Made by a program: the position numbers and the translations under genes. Below are positions 8,555 to 17,850 of a stretch of 64,000 nucleotides of DNA, in pieces (the stretch's first letter is position 1; the number at the start of each line of letters is the position of its first letter). A model generated the notes under the pieces. The model had not been told where the DNA came from. It saw only the letters and a list, made by a program, of their open reading frames with translations, and made no database searches. The stretch covers positions 1-64,000 of the forward strand of contig JBBQKU010000018.1 in NCBI GenBank assembly GCA_038327195.1. Reading direction: 5' to 3'. This stretch comes from UBA4416 sp038327195. GTDB lineage: Bacteria > Bacteroidota > Bacteroidia > B-17B0 > Aurantibacillaceae.

Positions 8555-10660
8555 ATGTTAAAAAGAAATTGGTTTTTTATTCTCGTAATTCTTCCTCAGT
8601 TTTTGTTTTGCTCTAGCATAACAAAAGCTTATGATGCTTTATCTATTTATGATTATTTTAAAGCCAAACAACTTTTTTACAAAACCTTTAATGCAAATAA
8701 GGTAAATGCCTCTTATGGTTTAGCTACAATTTTTTATAGAATTGATAATCCATTTTCTAATATTGATAGTGCCGCTAAGTATATTGCTATTTCAAAATGT
8801 CTTTTTGTTGATACAATCAGTTTTAAAGAGTACAAAATTAATAGTAATTCCATTAATATACTTGCAAATGATATTGCAGATAAAGGTTATGATGTTTATT
8901 GTAAAAAAAACAATATTGAAAATTTAAATTATTTTTTAAATAAGTTTTATTTTGCTGAACAAAATGTATTGGAAGGTTGTTTATTAAAAAGAGACCAGAT
9001 TGTTTTGGGTAATTTTTTATCTTCTCAAAGCAGTGATAGTGTAAACCTTTTTTTATTAAATTTCCCAGAAAGTAAATTGTATAAAAAGGCTCAAAATTCC
9101 TTTTACGACTTTGAATACTTAGAGCAAATTAACATTGCAGATATTAATTCTTACAAAAGATTTCTGAAGAAATACAAAAAAAATTATAATATTATAAGAG
9201 CTGAAGAAAATTTGTTCGAGGCAACTAAATTATTAAATAATGAAGACAGTCTGTTTGTATTTTTGTCTTCATACAGTAGCATTTACACACAAAATAATGC
9301 TTGGAAACATCTTTATAATATTTCTGTAAAAGCATACTCAAAAAAAAATTTAGAAACTTTTATATCAAAATACCCGCAATATCCTTACCGAAATGTTCTT
9401 GAAAAAGAAATGAATTTAGCTGAGCGGATTTTAATCCCATTAAAAAGTAAAAATCATAAATATGGCTATGTTGATACTTTAGGTAATTGGTTTATTTTGC
9501 CAAAGTATGATGATGCTCTTGATTTTTCTGAAGGTTTTGCGAGTGTTTGTGAAAATGATACCTGTTATTATATAAATAAAGAAGGATTAAAAATTTCGGA
9601 TAATTATTTTGAAGAAACTGAAAACTATGCAAATGGTGTTGCAATAGTGAAAAATAAGAGTTCGTATTTTTTGATAAATAGATCTGGGCAAATTATCTCA
9701 AAACCCTATCAGGAAATTAATCCTCAATCCGAAAGTTTATATGTATGTAAAGAAGAAAATAAATATGGTGCAATAAATAGTAAAGCTGAAATTATTATTC
9801 CTTTTATTTATAATAAATTAGGAGATTTTAAAAATGGATTCGCCTATTATTTAACTTCTCATTACGGTCTAGTAAATCAATTCAATAAAACGTTGAATGC
9901 AGAATGGGATTGGATTTCAGATATTGATACAAATAAAATAGCTGTTGTTTCAAAAGCGAAAAAGTATGGTTTAATCAACTCAGCAGAAGAAATAAGGTTA
10001 GCCCCTCAATTTGATTATATAGCTCATTGCCAGAATGGAATTTATTTAATTGTAAAGGATAACAAATATGGTTTTTATAATGGCTTAGAAAAATGTTTTG
10101 TAACTGATATTGAGTTTGAATATAATTCATCATACGGTTCAAATTATTACTCAAATGGTAAATTTTTCAAATTACTTAACAATGATGAAGTTGCCTTAAT
10201 TGATGGGAATGGGCGTTATAGTATTCCATTTGGAATGTATTCGAATCTTTTTTTTGCTAAATGTGATTTAATTCGAATTCAAAAAAATAATAAATATGGA
10301 TTTGTAGATAGGAAATTAAAACTAGTTACACCTATTGATTTTACAAAAGCATCTGACTTTGATGACTGCATTGCCGTTGTTGAAAAATTAGGAATTAGTC
10401 AGTTAATTAACACGACAGGAAAAGTAATATATGCTATAAAAGGAGGCAGTATTCAAAAAATTAGCAAAAATAATTATAAAGTTTTGCTTGCTAATTTAGA
10501 GTTATTTGGACTAATTAATAATCATGGTGAGATTTTACTTCAATCTGAATTTAGTGTTATTGAGCCAATTAATGAGTTTTTATATAGGTGTGAAAAACCT
10601 CAAGACTCATCTGTTTATTTGTATAATTCAAAAAATAAAACGCTTAAAAAAACGTTTTAA
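8555..10660 (+). CDS. WG-repeat protein, secreted or surface
   Basis: A 701-residue protein with an N-terminal signal peptide (cleavage near residue 24). An alpha-helical segment resembling degenerate TPR solenoids covers about residues 25-290, followed by repeated WG modules (PF14903). Repeats are recognisable from phrases such as NHKYGYVDTLGNWFILPKYD, NKYGAINSKAEIIIPFIYN, KKYGLINSAEEIRLAPQFD and NKYGFVDRKLKLVTPIDF. WG repeats form beta propeller-like surfaces thought to mediate binding; the ligand is unknown. The gene ends 4 bp inside the convergent histidine kinase gene, so both stop codons overlap. The helical start plus WG array is common in Bacteroidota. Confidence 0.78.
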   Translation: MLKRNWFFILVILPQFLFCSSITKAYDALSIYDYFKAKQLFYKTFNANKVNASYGLATIFYRIDNPFSNIDSAAKYIAISKCLFVDTISFKEYKINSNSINILANDIADKGYDVYCKKNNIENLNYFLNKFYFAEQNVLEGCLLKRDQIVLGNFLSSQSSDSVNLFLLNFPESKLYKKAQNSFYDFEYLEQINIADINSYKRFLKKYKKNYNIIRAEENLFEATKLLNNEDSLFVFLSSYSSIYTQNNAWKHLYNISVKAYSKKNLETFISKYPQYPYRNVLEKEMNLAERILIPLKSKNHKYGYVDTLGNWFILPKYDDALDFSEGFASVCENDTCYYINKEGLKISDNYFEETENYANGVAIVKNKSSYFLINRSGQIISKPYQEINPQSESLYVCKEENKYGAINSKAEIIIPFIYNKLGDFKNGFAYYLTSHYGLVNQFNKTLNAEWDWISDIDTNKIAVVSKAKKYGLINSAEEIRLAPQFDYIAHCQNGIYLIVKDNKYGFYNGLEKCFVTDIEFEYNSSYGSNYYSNGKFFKLLNNDEVALIDGNGRYSIPFGMYSNLFFAKCDLIRIQKNNKYGFVDRKLKLVTPIDFTKASDFDDCIAVVEKLGISQLINTTGKVIYAIKGGSIQKISKNNYKVLLANLELFGLINNHGEILLQSEFSVIEPINEFLYRCEKPQDSSVYLYNSKNKTLKKTF

Positions 10661-13600
10661 ACTGCTGTAGGAAGTTTAATTGTAAAAGTTGTTCCTACAT
10701 CTTGTTCACTTTTGAAATCTATTGAACCATTAAATGCGTTGATGCTACTTTTAACCATTGCTAATCCTAATCCAGTGCCAGAATTTTTTGTTGTGAATTT
10801 CGGTGTAAATATTTGTGGGTAGTTTTCTTTTGGAATCCCTGAGCCATTATCACTTATACTTATTTCAATTATGTTTGCCTTCTTTTTGGCGTGGATAATT
10901 ATTTTGCCAATCCTATTTTCGGGAATTGATTGCTCTGCATTTTTTATTAAATTAGTTAATGCTCTTATGAATTGTTCTTTGTCAATTAAAACGTAAAGAG
11001 AATCTTCAGTTATATTTTCAAAAGTACATGATGAACTTTCTTTATATAAATCGGTTACATTTTGTAATATTTCAACTAAATTAATTCGTTCAATTTTTGC
11101 ATTTGGAAATTTAGCAAAATCTGAAAACTCAGTTGCTATGTTTGACAATGTATCTATTTGTTGAATAAGTAATTCAGCAACTTTATCTACCTTTTCAGAT
11201 ATATTTTCAGGGTTCGATTTAACAACTCTTTGTAAATGTTGTATGTTTAATTTCATTGGAGTTAAAGGATTTTTAATTTCATGAGCGACCTGTTTTGACA
11301 TTTCGAGCCAAGCGCTTTCTTTTTCTGATTGAGCTAAACGTTCCGAACTCTTTTCAAGTTTTAATAACATTCTGTTATATTCTTCTACTAATTTTCCAAT
11401 TTCATCTTTTGAATTCCAAATAATTGGTTGAATGTTTTTCTCAAATTTTGTATTCGAAATTTGTTGTTTAATAATTCGGAGTGGCTTAGTTAGTAAATTA
11501 GATATAAATAACGCAACAAGGGTTGTAATTACGAATAAGATAGTATAGATGTTTAATAATGTTGTTAAATAAACCGAAAGTTCTTTTTCTAAATCTTTTT
11601 GTCTCGAAAAATAAGGTAAGTTTAAATATCCTAAAAGCTTATCTTTTGAATTATAGAAAGGAATATATGTAGATAAATAATTTAGTTTTCCAATTGTTTC
11701 TCTATGAGAAAAATTTACGGTTTTGTTTTGCATAAATCCTGAATAGGCTATTGGGTCCATAAATTTTGAAACTAATCCTTGCTCATAAATTGCGGGTTGA
11801 GATGTTGCAAATAGTCGTCCCTTATTGTCAAATAAAGAAACATCACTTCCAAATAATTTAGATAATTTTTTTAAAGTAAACGTTGTGTATTCCTTATAGC
11901 TTTGTTCTAATTCATTTTGTTGCCCAGCACTTTGTTGTAATTCATTTAATACCGATTTCGATTTAAGTAATAAATCATTTTTGTTTTTTGTTTCTGATTG
12001 TGTTGTAACAACCAAAATTGTTCCGAATACTACCCCTGCAAGTGATATAATAATAATTGAGACCAAAATAAATTGTATTCGATTGTTTAAAGAATTGAAA
12101 ACCAGTTTGTTTTTTTGAAAAAAAGAGTTAAACCACACAGAAACAATAACAATAATAGAAAAGAAAATAAAGAGGTAAGAATTGGAAGTAAATAATTGCC
12201 AGAATCCGGTTTTAACATCTGTAATAATAATTTCTGTATTGTTTATTTTAGGATAGATATAATGATTGTAATCCTTGTCAATTTCAAATACATATTTAGA
12301 ACTATTAAATAAAGGATATTGAAAATCTCCATAAGAAATTTGCAGTTTATTATTTTCATAAACGGCATAAGAAATGTTTTTAAATTCAATTTTACTCTCT
12401 AACGATTTATCCAACAACAAATCAGGAAAGATTCCGAGCTTGATAGATATTTTAGGATCTAGCTGATAATATAATCGGTAAATTGAATCCTTATTTAAAT
12501 TTGAATCAATAATGTCAATTATACCAACATATCTGATTGGATTGTTTTTTTTGTTTATAAAATATAAATTATCACATATGGTTTGATGAGCATCTTTTTT
12601 TATTTGATTTTCAAAGTATTCTATATTTGAGTATTTGGAATCATTTAAATTAAATAATGGTACAGTGTCTTTAAATAATGATAAAACAACGTCGTACCTT
12701 TCAAAATAGCCACTAAAATTTGCTTGCTTAATTTTTTGTTCAATTTGAGCGCCACTTAATGGCAATAAAGAAATTAAGTTTTTTAATTTAACATCATTCT
12801 GTATAGATGCAGTTATTTTTGATAGTTCATTTTCAGCAATTACATCCTGCCTGTCTGTTAAAGTTAGCGATAAGGCTTTATATGTAACTTTTTTATTTAT
12901 TTGTTCATATTTATAAAAGAAAAATGATGTTGTAAATGTTATTAAAAGAATAACAACACCAATATTTATAAAGTTGTTCGATGCCTTAAATAATCGTAAG
13001 TAATAACAAATTATGAATAGTGGAACTACCCATAAATATTCATAAATGAGCACGTTTTTTTTTAAAAGTAAAAAAAGTATAACGCTTATTAAAATAAATG
13101 CAATATGATTAAATTTGTAATTAAAATTCTCTATTATTTGAGTTACTATTTTTTCAAGTAATAAATACGTTCCGAAAATCATAAACCCAACTGAACTAAG
13201 CCCAATCAATGTGTATAAACTAAAATCAAATAATTGATTTACGTTAAATGTAATTGATGAATTATTTAGTATGCTATAAATTAATGAGGTGATATTTATC
13301 GATAAATATTCGATTAACGAAAGGCAAATTAGTATAATTAATAATTTAGGAATAATTTTAAATTTCTTTATTGAAATTTTTTGCCTATATATATAAATTG
13401 AGCCAAGAAAAAATAGGAATGAATTTAAAATAACATCTCCAATTAATGAAAAATAAAATGAAGAGGCATTTGCAAAAACGCTTACATTATATATATCATT
13501 TAAATATATGAAATCAGGGAATTTAAAATATATCATCCCCGTTCGTATTAAAAAACACAATGAAATCAGTGAAATTGAACGGATTAATTTATTTTTAATA

Positions 13601-14310
13601 AACCGTTTAGATAATTGATAAAACGTGATTCCGAAAAACAAACACGCTAATAAGGCAAAAAGTGATGCGTAAATATTGGCAACCATATTTTTATATAAAC
13701 CTATTTCCTTTTGGATTTCAAATAGAGGGGCTCCAAATTTAGATGTAACTGCATGTTTTATGAATGTAACAGGAGAAATAATTTTTGTGTTTTTTGGTAA
13801 TTTTAACCAAGGACTAAATTCATTTTTCAAATATTTATTTTCATAATCATATTCTGTTTTAATAGATATAAGTGCTATAGATGTATAGTGAGTTTTTAAA
13901 CTGTCTTTTAGTTTAATATATTCAAACCATCCATTTCTAATTTTTATGAGTTGAACATTACTTTCGTTTGTGTACGCATTTAAATCTATAGTTGGCTGAT
14001 TGTCTGTCCAGAAACATAAACTGTCATTTTCATAAATATAAATAGCGATACCTTCATCTTTATATAGATTTTCAGTAAATGAATTGTATTTTAAAAATAA
14101 TTGTTTTGGCTTAATAGATTTTAAAAGATTATTAAGTTCAACTAACTTCGAATAAGCTATCGTTTCTTTTTTATGTAATTGAACCTGGGCAATTTCGGCT
14201 AGTTCCTGAGTTGTGAAGTTGTTATTTTGTGAAATATAATAAGCAACTAAAGCCATAATCACGCTGAGCATGAAATAGATAATTGTTTTATTAAATTTTC
14301 GGATAAACAT
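10657..14310 (-). CDS. Giant membrane sensor histidine kinase, NtrY-like C terminus
   Basis: A 1217-residue orphan sensor kinase. The N-terminal half has many membrane helices: one near residue 15, a block of about eight between 210 and 470, and further pairs near 715 and 755. Extracytoplasmic loops separate them. A helix at about 905-925 leads into a HAMP domain (about 930-985, LTKPLRIIKQQI and DEIGKLVEEYNRM). HisKA carries the phospho-acceptor His1010 in VAHEIKNPLTPMK. The ATPase domain shows an N box (NLIKNAEQS), G1 (SDNGSGIP) and G2 (SGTGLGLAMVK). The C-terminal layout resembles NtrY. No response regulator is adjacent. The size and the polytopic sensor region are far beyond the usual 600-700 residues of NtrY. 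The stimulus is unknown. Confidence 0.85.
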   Translation of the reverse strand: MFIRKFNKTIIYFMLSVIMALVAYYISQNNNFTTQELAEIAQVQLHKKETIAYSKLVELNNLLKSIKPKQLFLKYNSFTENLYKDEGIAIYIYENDSLCFWTDNQPTIDLNAYTNESNVQLIKIRNGWFEYIKLKDSLKTHYTSIALISIKTEYDYENKYLKNEFSPWLKLPKNTKIISPVTFIKHAVTSKFGAPLFEIQKEIGLYKNMVANIYASLFALLACLFFGITFYQLSKRFIKNKLIRSISLISLCFLIRTGMIYFKFPDFIYLNDIYNVSVFANASSFYFSLIGDVILNSFLFFLGSIYIYRQKISIKKFKIIPKLLIILICLSLIEYLSINITSLIYSILNNSSITFNVNQLFDFSLYTLIGLSSVGFMIFGTYLLLEKIVTQIIENFNYKFNHIAFILISVILFLLLKKNVLIYEYLWVVPLFIICYYLRLFKASNNFINIGVVILLITFTTSFFFYKYEQINKKVTYKALSLTLTDRQDVIAENELSKITASIQNDVKLKNLISLLPLSGAQIEQKIKQANFSGYFERYDVVLSLFKDTVPLFNLNDSKYSNIEYFENQIKKDAHQTICDNLYFINKKNNPIRYVGIIDIIDSNLNKDSIYRLYYQLDPKISIKLGIFPDLLLDKSLESKIEFKNISYAVYENNKLQISYGDFQYPLFNSSKYVFEIDKDYNHYIYPKINNTEIIITDVKTGFWQLFTSNSYLFIFFSIIVIVSVWFNSFFQKNKLVFNSLNNRIQFILVSIIIISLAGVVFGTILVVTTQSETKNKNDLLLKSKSVLNELQQSAGQQNELEQSYKEYTTFTLKKLSKLFGSDVSLFDNKGRLFATSQPAIYEQGLVSKFMDPIAYSGFMQNKTVNFSHRETIGKLNYLSTYIPFYNSKDKLLGYLNLPYFSRQKDLEKELSVYLTTLLNIYTILFVITTLVALFISNLLTKPLRIIKQQISNTKFEKNIQPIIWNSKDEIGKLVEEYNRMLLKLEKSSERLAQSEKESAWLEMSKQVAHEIKNPLTPMKLNIQHLQRVVKSNPENISEKVDKVAELLIQQIDTLSNIATEFSDFAKFPNAKIERINLVEILQNVTDLYKESSSCTFENITEDSLYVLIDKEQFIRALTNLIKNAEQSIPENRIGKIIIHAKKKANIIEISISDNGSGIPKENYPQIFTPKFTTKNSGTGLGLAMVKSSINAFNGSIDFKSEQDVGTTFTIKLPTAV

Positions 14311-14406
14311 TTATATCAAGCAATTTACTTATTTTTAACTAATTTTTTGAATACAAAAATCATTTTTTTGTATATTTAAGTATATTTGTAATATATCAAT
14401 TTTTTT

Positions 14407-16728
14407 ATGGCCAAACAAACTACATCACCAAAGCAACCTGTTTTTACAGAATTAAAAAATACGTTTCGTTTTTTCCCTTTTAAAAACCAAACGGCTCCTT
14501 TTATAGTAATCATTTTATTGGGTTTAATTTTTAATTTAACCTCTCTAAATAATGAATATGCTCTTGATGATGGTATTATTATTCACCAAAATGACCATGT
14601 AATTAAAGGGTTAAAAGGAATAAAAGGTATCATGACAAAAGATGCTTATGAAAGTTTCTATCGTCGAATGAATGCAACGGATCAATTAGCTGGTGGTCGT
14701 TACAGACCTTTATCAGTTGTGAGTTTTGCAATTGAACAACAATTTATTGGTGCTTATGATAATGGTTTGTATCCTGCAAGATGTTGGGATTTAAATAAAA
14801 ACAATTTGGATGATGCTGAAGAAGATGTAAATCAAGATGGTATTTTTAATGAAGTGGATTGTCAGGTAAAAGACGCATGGGTAAGGCATTTAGTTAATAT
14901 CCTCACATTTATTATTGGTATTATGTTATTGTATTTATTTTTTAGAAATTACATTTTTAAAGATAATCATGATATAGCGTTTTTAGCAGCCATTTTGTTT
15001 TTAATGCACCCAATCCATTCAGAAGCCATAGCAAATGTCAAAAGTCGTGATGAGATTTTCTCGTTGATATTTATTTCCTTGACCTTTTTCTATTCGTTTA
15101 AATATATGGCCGAAAAAACTCCAAGAGCTTTATTTTTAGCTTCATTTAATTTTTTATTAGCCTTATTGTCAAAGGAATATGCCGTTGTTTTAGTGGCGTT
15201 AATTCCAATAGCATTTTACGTATTCCATACCTTTGATTTTGATCCGAAAACTTTTTTTAAATCAAAAGAATTTAAACAATCATTATATGTGTTTTTAGTG
15301 TTTTTTGGATGTGCTTTATTGATGTTGTATCTTAAAAAACAGTTTGATGTTACTGCTCGTCCCGGTGCAAAAGCAAATCTATCTTTCTGGATATTTCCTT
15401 TTATTTATTTAATTTTTGGCGTATTAATTTTAGGTTCAAAAAAGAAAGATTATGGAACTTTAATGAGTTGGCATTTCTTCATTATGTTGTTTTATTTAGG
15501 AATGCGTTTGGTAGCTGTAAAATTGAAACCAGGTGTGCCTGATACTGAAATTTTAAATAACCCTTATTTATTAGCTAGTCAACAAGAACAGTGGGCAACC
15601 AAGGTTTATGTATTACTAAAATATTTTAATTTATGTTGGTTCCCACACCCTTTATCTTCTGATTATTCTTTTAACTCAATCCAATTTAGAACCTTTGCAA
15701 GTTGGGACACCTTGGTGTCTTTATTCTTACATTTAGGATTAGTATATTTTGGAATAAAATTAATTATCAAGCGTCATGCCTTAGGTTTTGCTATTGCAGT
15801 GTATTTTGCCTTCTTATTAATGATTGGAAATATTTTAATGGATATTGGAGCTACGATGGGCGAACGTTTATTATTTCATTCAACTATCGGTTTTGTAATT
15901 GCTTTAGCTTGGTTAATAGTAAAAGGATTTGATAAAATACCTGATACTGTTAGTTTAAATGTAAAACGTTTTGGTTTTTTAAGTTTATTAGCGGTTATGA
16001 CTTTCTTATATGGTTGTAAAACTTGGGAGCGTAATTGGGATTGGAAAAACGATGTGACCTTATTTTTGAAGGATGTTGAAACTATGCCAAATTCAGTGTT
16101 ATGTTTGGGTAATGCAGGTGCTCGTTGGATTGATTTAGCTGATACTAAAGAAATTACTGGTAAACGTAGACCAGGTCAAACGGTTGATACAGATAATGAT
16201 TATAATGGAACATTACATATTACGGATGAAGAAGTTAAAGCTGGTGGCTACAAAGACAAACGAGAGACAGCTTTAAATAAAGGTATGAAGTTTTTACGAC
16301 ATGCCGTTGAATTACATCCACGTTACGTGAATGGCTATTTAAATTTAGGATTAGGAAGTTTTAAATTAGGAAATACGCGTGATGCTTTATTCTATTGGAA
16401 ACACGCAGAAAATTTATATCCTAATAATCCTTATTTAACTAATTATTATCAAGTTTTTTATAATGATTTATTGAATAAAGGTTACCAAATGTCTCAACGT
16501 GGGCAATTAGATAGCGCAATCTATATTTTACGACATACGATGCTGTTGAGTAAAAATAATCCTGAAGGTTATTATAATTTAGGAGGAGCGTATTATCAAA
16601 AGAAGGATTACAATAGGGCTAAATATTATTGGGAAGAGTGTTTAAAAGTCAATCCAGCTCATGTTCAAGCTAAAGCAGGTTTAGCAACTATTATTGTTGT
16701 TCCGGCTAGTGTTTCGCCAGTAAAATAA
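14407..16728 (+). CDS. TMTC-like GT-C membrane protein with TPR tail and EF-hand insert
   Basis: A 773-residue polytopic protein. About ten membrane helices (residues 30-545) carry GT-C features: an acidic pair after the first helix (Asp54-Asp55 in YALDDGIII), GGRYRPLSV, and HPIHSEAIANVKSRDEI, as in eukaryotic TMTC O-mannosyltransferases. The C terminus (about 640-760) is a TPR solenoid with VNGYLNLGLGSFKLGNTRDA and PEGYYNLGGAYYQKKDY. Residues 126-152, in the first extracytoplasmic loop, form two adjacent EF-hand-like loops, DLNKNNLDDAEE and DVNQDGIFNEVD, bracketed by Cys126 and Cys152. It probably transfers a sugar from a lipid carrier to protein or glycan; substrates are inferred from the fold only. 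It is divergent from the histidine kinase gene. Confidence 0.75.
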   Translation: MAKQTTSPKQPVFTELKNTFRFFPFKNQTAPFIVIILLGLIFNLTSLNNEYALDDGIIIHQNDHVIKGLKGIKGIMTKDAYESFYRRMNATDQLAGGRYRPLSVVSFAIEQQFIGAYDNGLYPARCWDLNKNNLDDAEEDVNQDGIFNEVDCQVKDAWVRHLVNILTFIIGIMLLYLFFRNYIFKDNHDIAFLAAILFLMHPIHSEAIANVKSRDEIFSLIFISLTFFYSFKYMAEKTPRALFLASFNFLLALLSKEYAVVLVALIPIAFYVFHTFDFDPKTFFKSKEFKQSLYVFLVFFGCALLMLYLKKQFDVTARPGAKANLSFWIFPFIYLIFGVLILGSKKKDYGTLMSWHFFIMLFYLGMRLVAVKLKPGVPDTEILNNPYLLASQQEQWATKVYVLLKYFNLCWFPHPLSSDYSFNSIQFRTFASWDTLVSLFLHLGLVYFGIKLIIKRHALGFAIAVYFAFLLMIGNILMDIGATMGERLLFHSTIGFVIALAWLIVKGFDKIPDTVSLNVKRFGFLSLLAVMTFLYGCKTWERNWDWKNDVTLFLKDVETMPNSVLCLGNAGARWIDLADTKEITGKRRPGQTVDTDNDYNGTLHITDEEVKAGGYKDKRETALNKGMKFLRHAVELHPRYVNGYLNLGLGSFKLGNTRDALFYWKHAENLYPNNPYLTNYYQVFYNDLLNKGYQMSQRGQLDSAIYILRHTMLLSKNNPEGYYNLGGAYYQKKDYNRAKYYWEECLKVNPAHVQAKAGLATIIVVPASVSPVK

Positions 16729-16738
16729 TTTCTTTAAT

Positions 16739-16769
16739 AAAAAGAGGGGAAACATTTTTCCCTCTTTTT
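16739..16769 (+). terminator. Terminator after the TMTC-like gene
   Basis: The stem AAAAAGAGGG (16739-16748) pairs with CCCTCTTTTT (16760-16769), with an 11-base loop and a T-rich 3' arm. It is 10 bp downstream of the stop codon. Confidence 0.85.
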
Positions 16770-16886
16770 AAACTTCTAAATTAGATATTATACAAGGAAT
16801 TCGGTAGGAAGGCTATAATAGTTTTAATTTAGTTTGTTATTTATTTCTTAATTACCTCATTTTCGACTAAATTTACTTAGGTTTTT

Positions 16887-16930
16887 CCATTTAAAAACCA
16901 TTTAAAAACCATTTAAAAACCATTTAAAAA
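16887..16930 (+). repeat. Four tandem 11-bp repeats in a 5' leader
   Basis: CCATTTAAAAA is repeated four times without interruption and ends 3 bp before the ATG at 16934. The A5 tracts recur every 11 bp, close to one helical turn. No clear -33 box is visible upstream; the nearest -7-like sequence is TAAATTTA at 16868-16875. Confidence 0.95.
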
Positions 16931-16933
16931 TCA

Positions 16934-17824
16934 ATGAAAAAATCAATTTTATCTTTCGCTGTTTTTGCAATTACATCAACAACTTTATTTGCTCAAATTC
17001 CAAATAATGGTTTCGAAAACTGGACAACAGTTGGAACATACAGTACTCCCGACAATTGGGAAACCATGAATCCAACAACAGCAGCTTCAGGCACATTTAC
17101 TGCTGAAAAAGGTACACCCGGAAGCCCAGGAGCTTCATACTTAAAATTAACCTCAAAAACTGTTTCAACTACTGTCGTAAATGGAGTAGCTGTATGTGGT
17201 AAACTTAATGCGGTTACAATGTTGCCTACTGCCGGTTTTCCATCTACCCTTCAGCCTGTAAGTTTCACTGGTAAGTGGCAACATATGATTTTTGGATCAA
17301 GTCAAGGTGCTGTTATGGTTACTCTTACTAAATATAATACTGTTACTCATATGAGAGATGTTGTAGCAACTGCCAACCAAACTTTAACTGGCATGGCAAT
17401 GAGCTGGTCTGCGTTTACCATTCCATTTAATTATGTAAGTTCAATGGTTCCTGATAGTTGCATTATATTTTTAAAAGCTAGTGGTTCAACTCCGTATCAA
17501 GATGATTATTTATGGGTTGATAATTTAGCATTCAGTGGAAGTGTAACTGGATTAAATAATTTAGAAAAAAACAATTCAAATATTTCTGTTTATCCAAATC
17601 CTGCAACAGAGAATGTTACCATTGAATTAAATATAAATACAGCATCTGCTTTAGCAATTAAATTAGTTGATTTAACAGGGAAATTAATTAAAGAAATTAA
17701 TGCTGGCGAAATTCAAGGAGTTTATAAAACTACTATACTTACAGATGATTTGAACAAGGGCGTTTATTTTTTAAAAGTTACTAGTAAAGAATCAAGTGAA
17801 GTGAAAAAAATATTTATTCAATAA
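16934..17824 (+). CDS. T9SS type A secreted protein with carbohydrate-binding-like domain
   Basis: A 296-residue secreted protein. A signal peptide ends at AQ (residue 21) and is followed by NGFENWTTVGTYSTPDNW, the typical start of a jellyroll domain seen in many Bacteroidota cell-surface proteins (putative carbohydrate-binding). Residues 22-205 form this domain. A linker leads to a complete T9SS type A sorting domain (about 215-296): ISVYPNPATENVTIEL, VDLTGKLIKEI, LNKGVYFLKV and the basic end VKKIFIQ. The protein should be exported across the outer membrane and attached or released after CTD cleavage. The 11-bp repeat array sits directly ahead of the start. It is the first of three rightward T9SS genes. 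Confidence 0.8.
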   Translation: MKKSILSFAVFAITSTTLFAQIPNNGFENWTTVGTYSTPDNWETMNPTTAASGTFTAEKGTPGSPGASYLKLTSKTVSTTVVNGVAVCGKLNAVTMLPTAGFPSTLQPVSFTGKWQHMIFGSSQGAVMVTLTKYNTVTHMRDVVATANQTLTGMAMSWSAFTIPFNYVSSMVPDSCIIFLKASGSTPYQDDYLWVDNLAFSGSVTGLNNLEKNNSNISVYPNPATENVTIELNINTASALAIKLVDLTGKLIKEINAGEIQGVYKTTILTDDLNKGVYFLKVTSKESSEVKKIFIQ

Positions 17825-17850
17825 ATTAATTATAATTAAAATTCTAAAAA

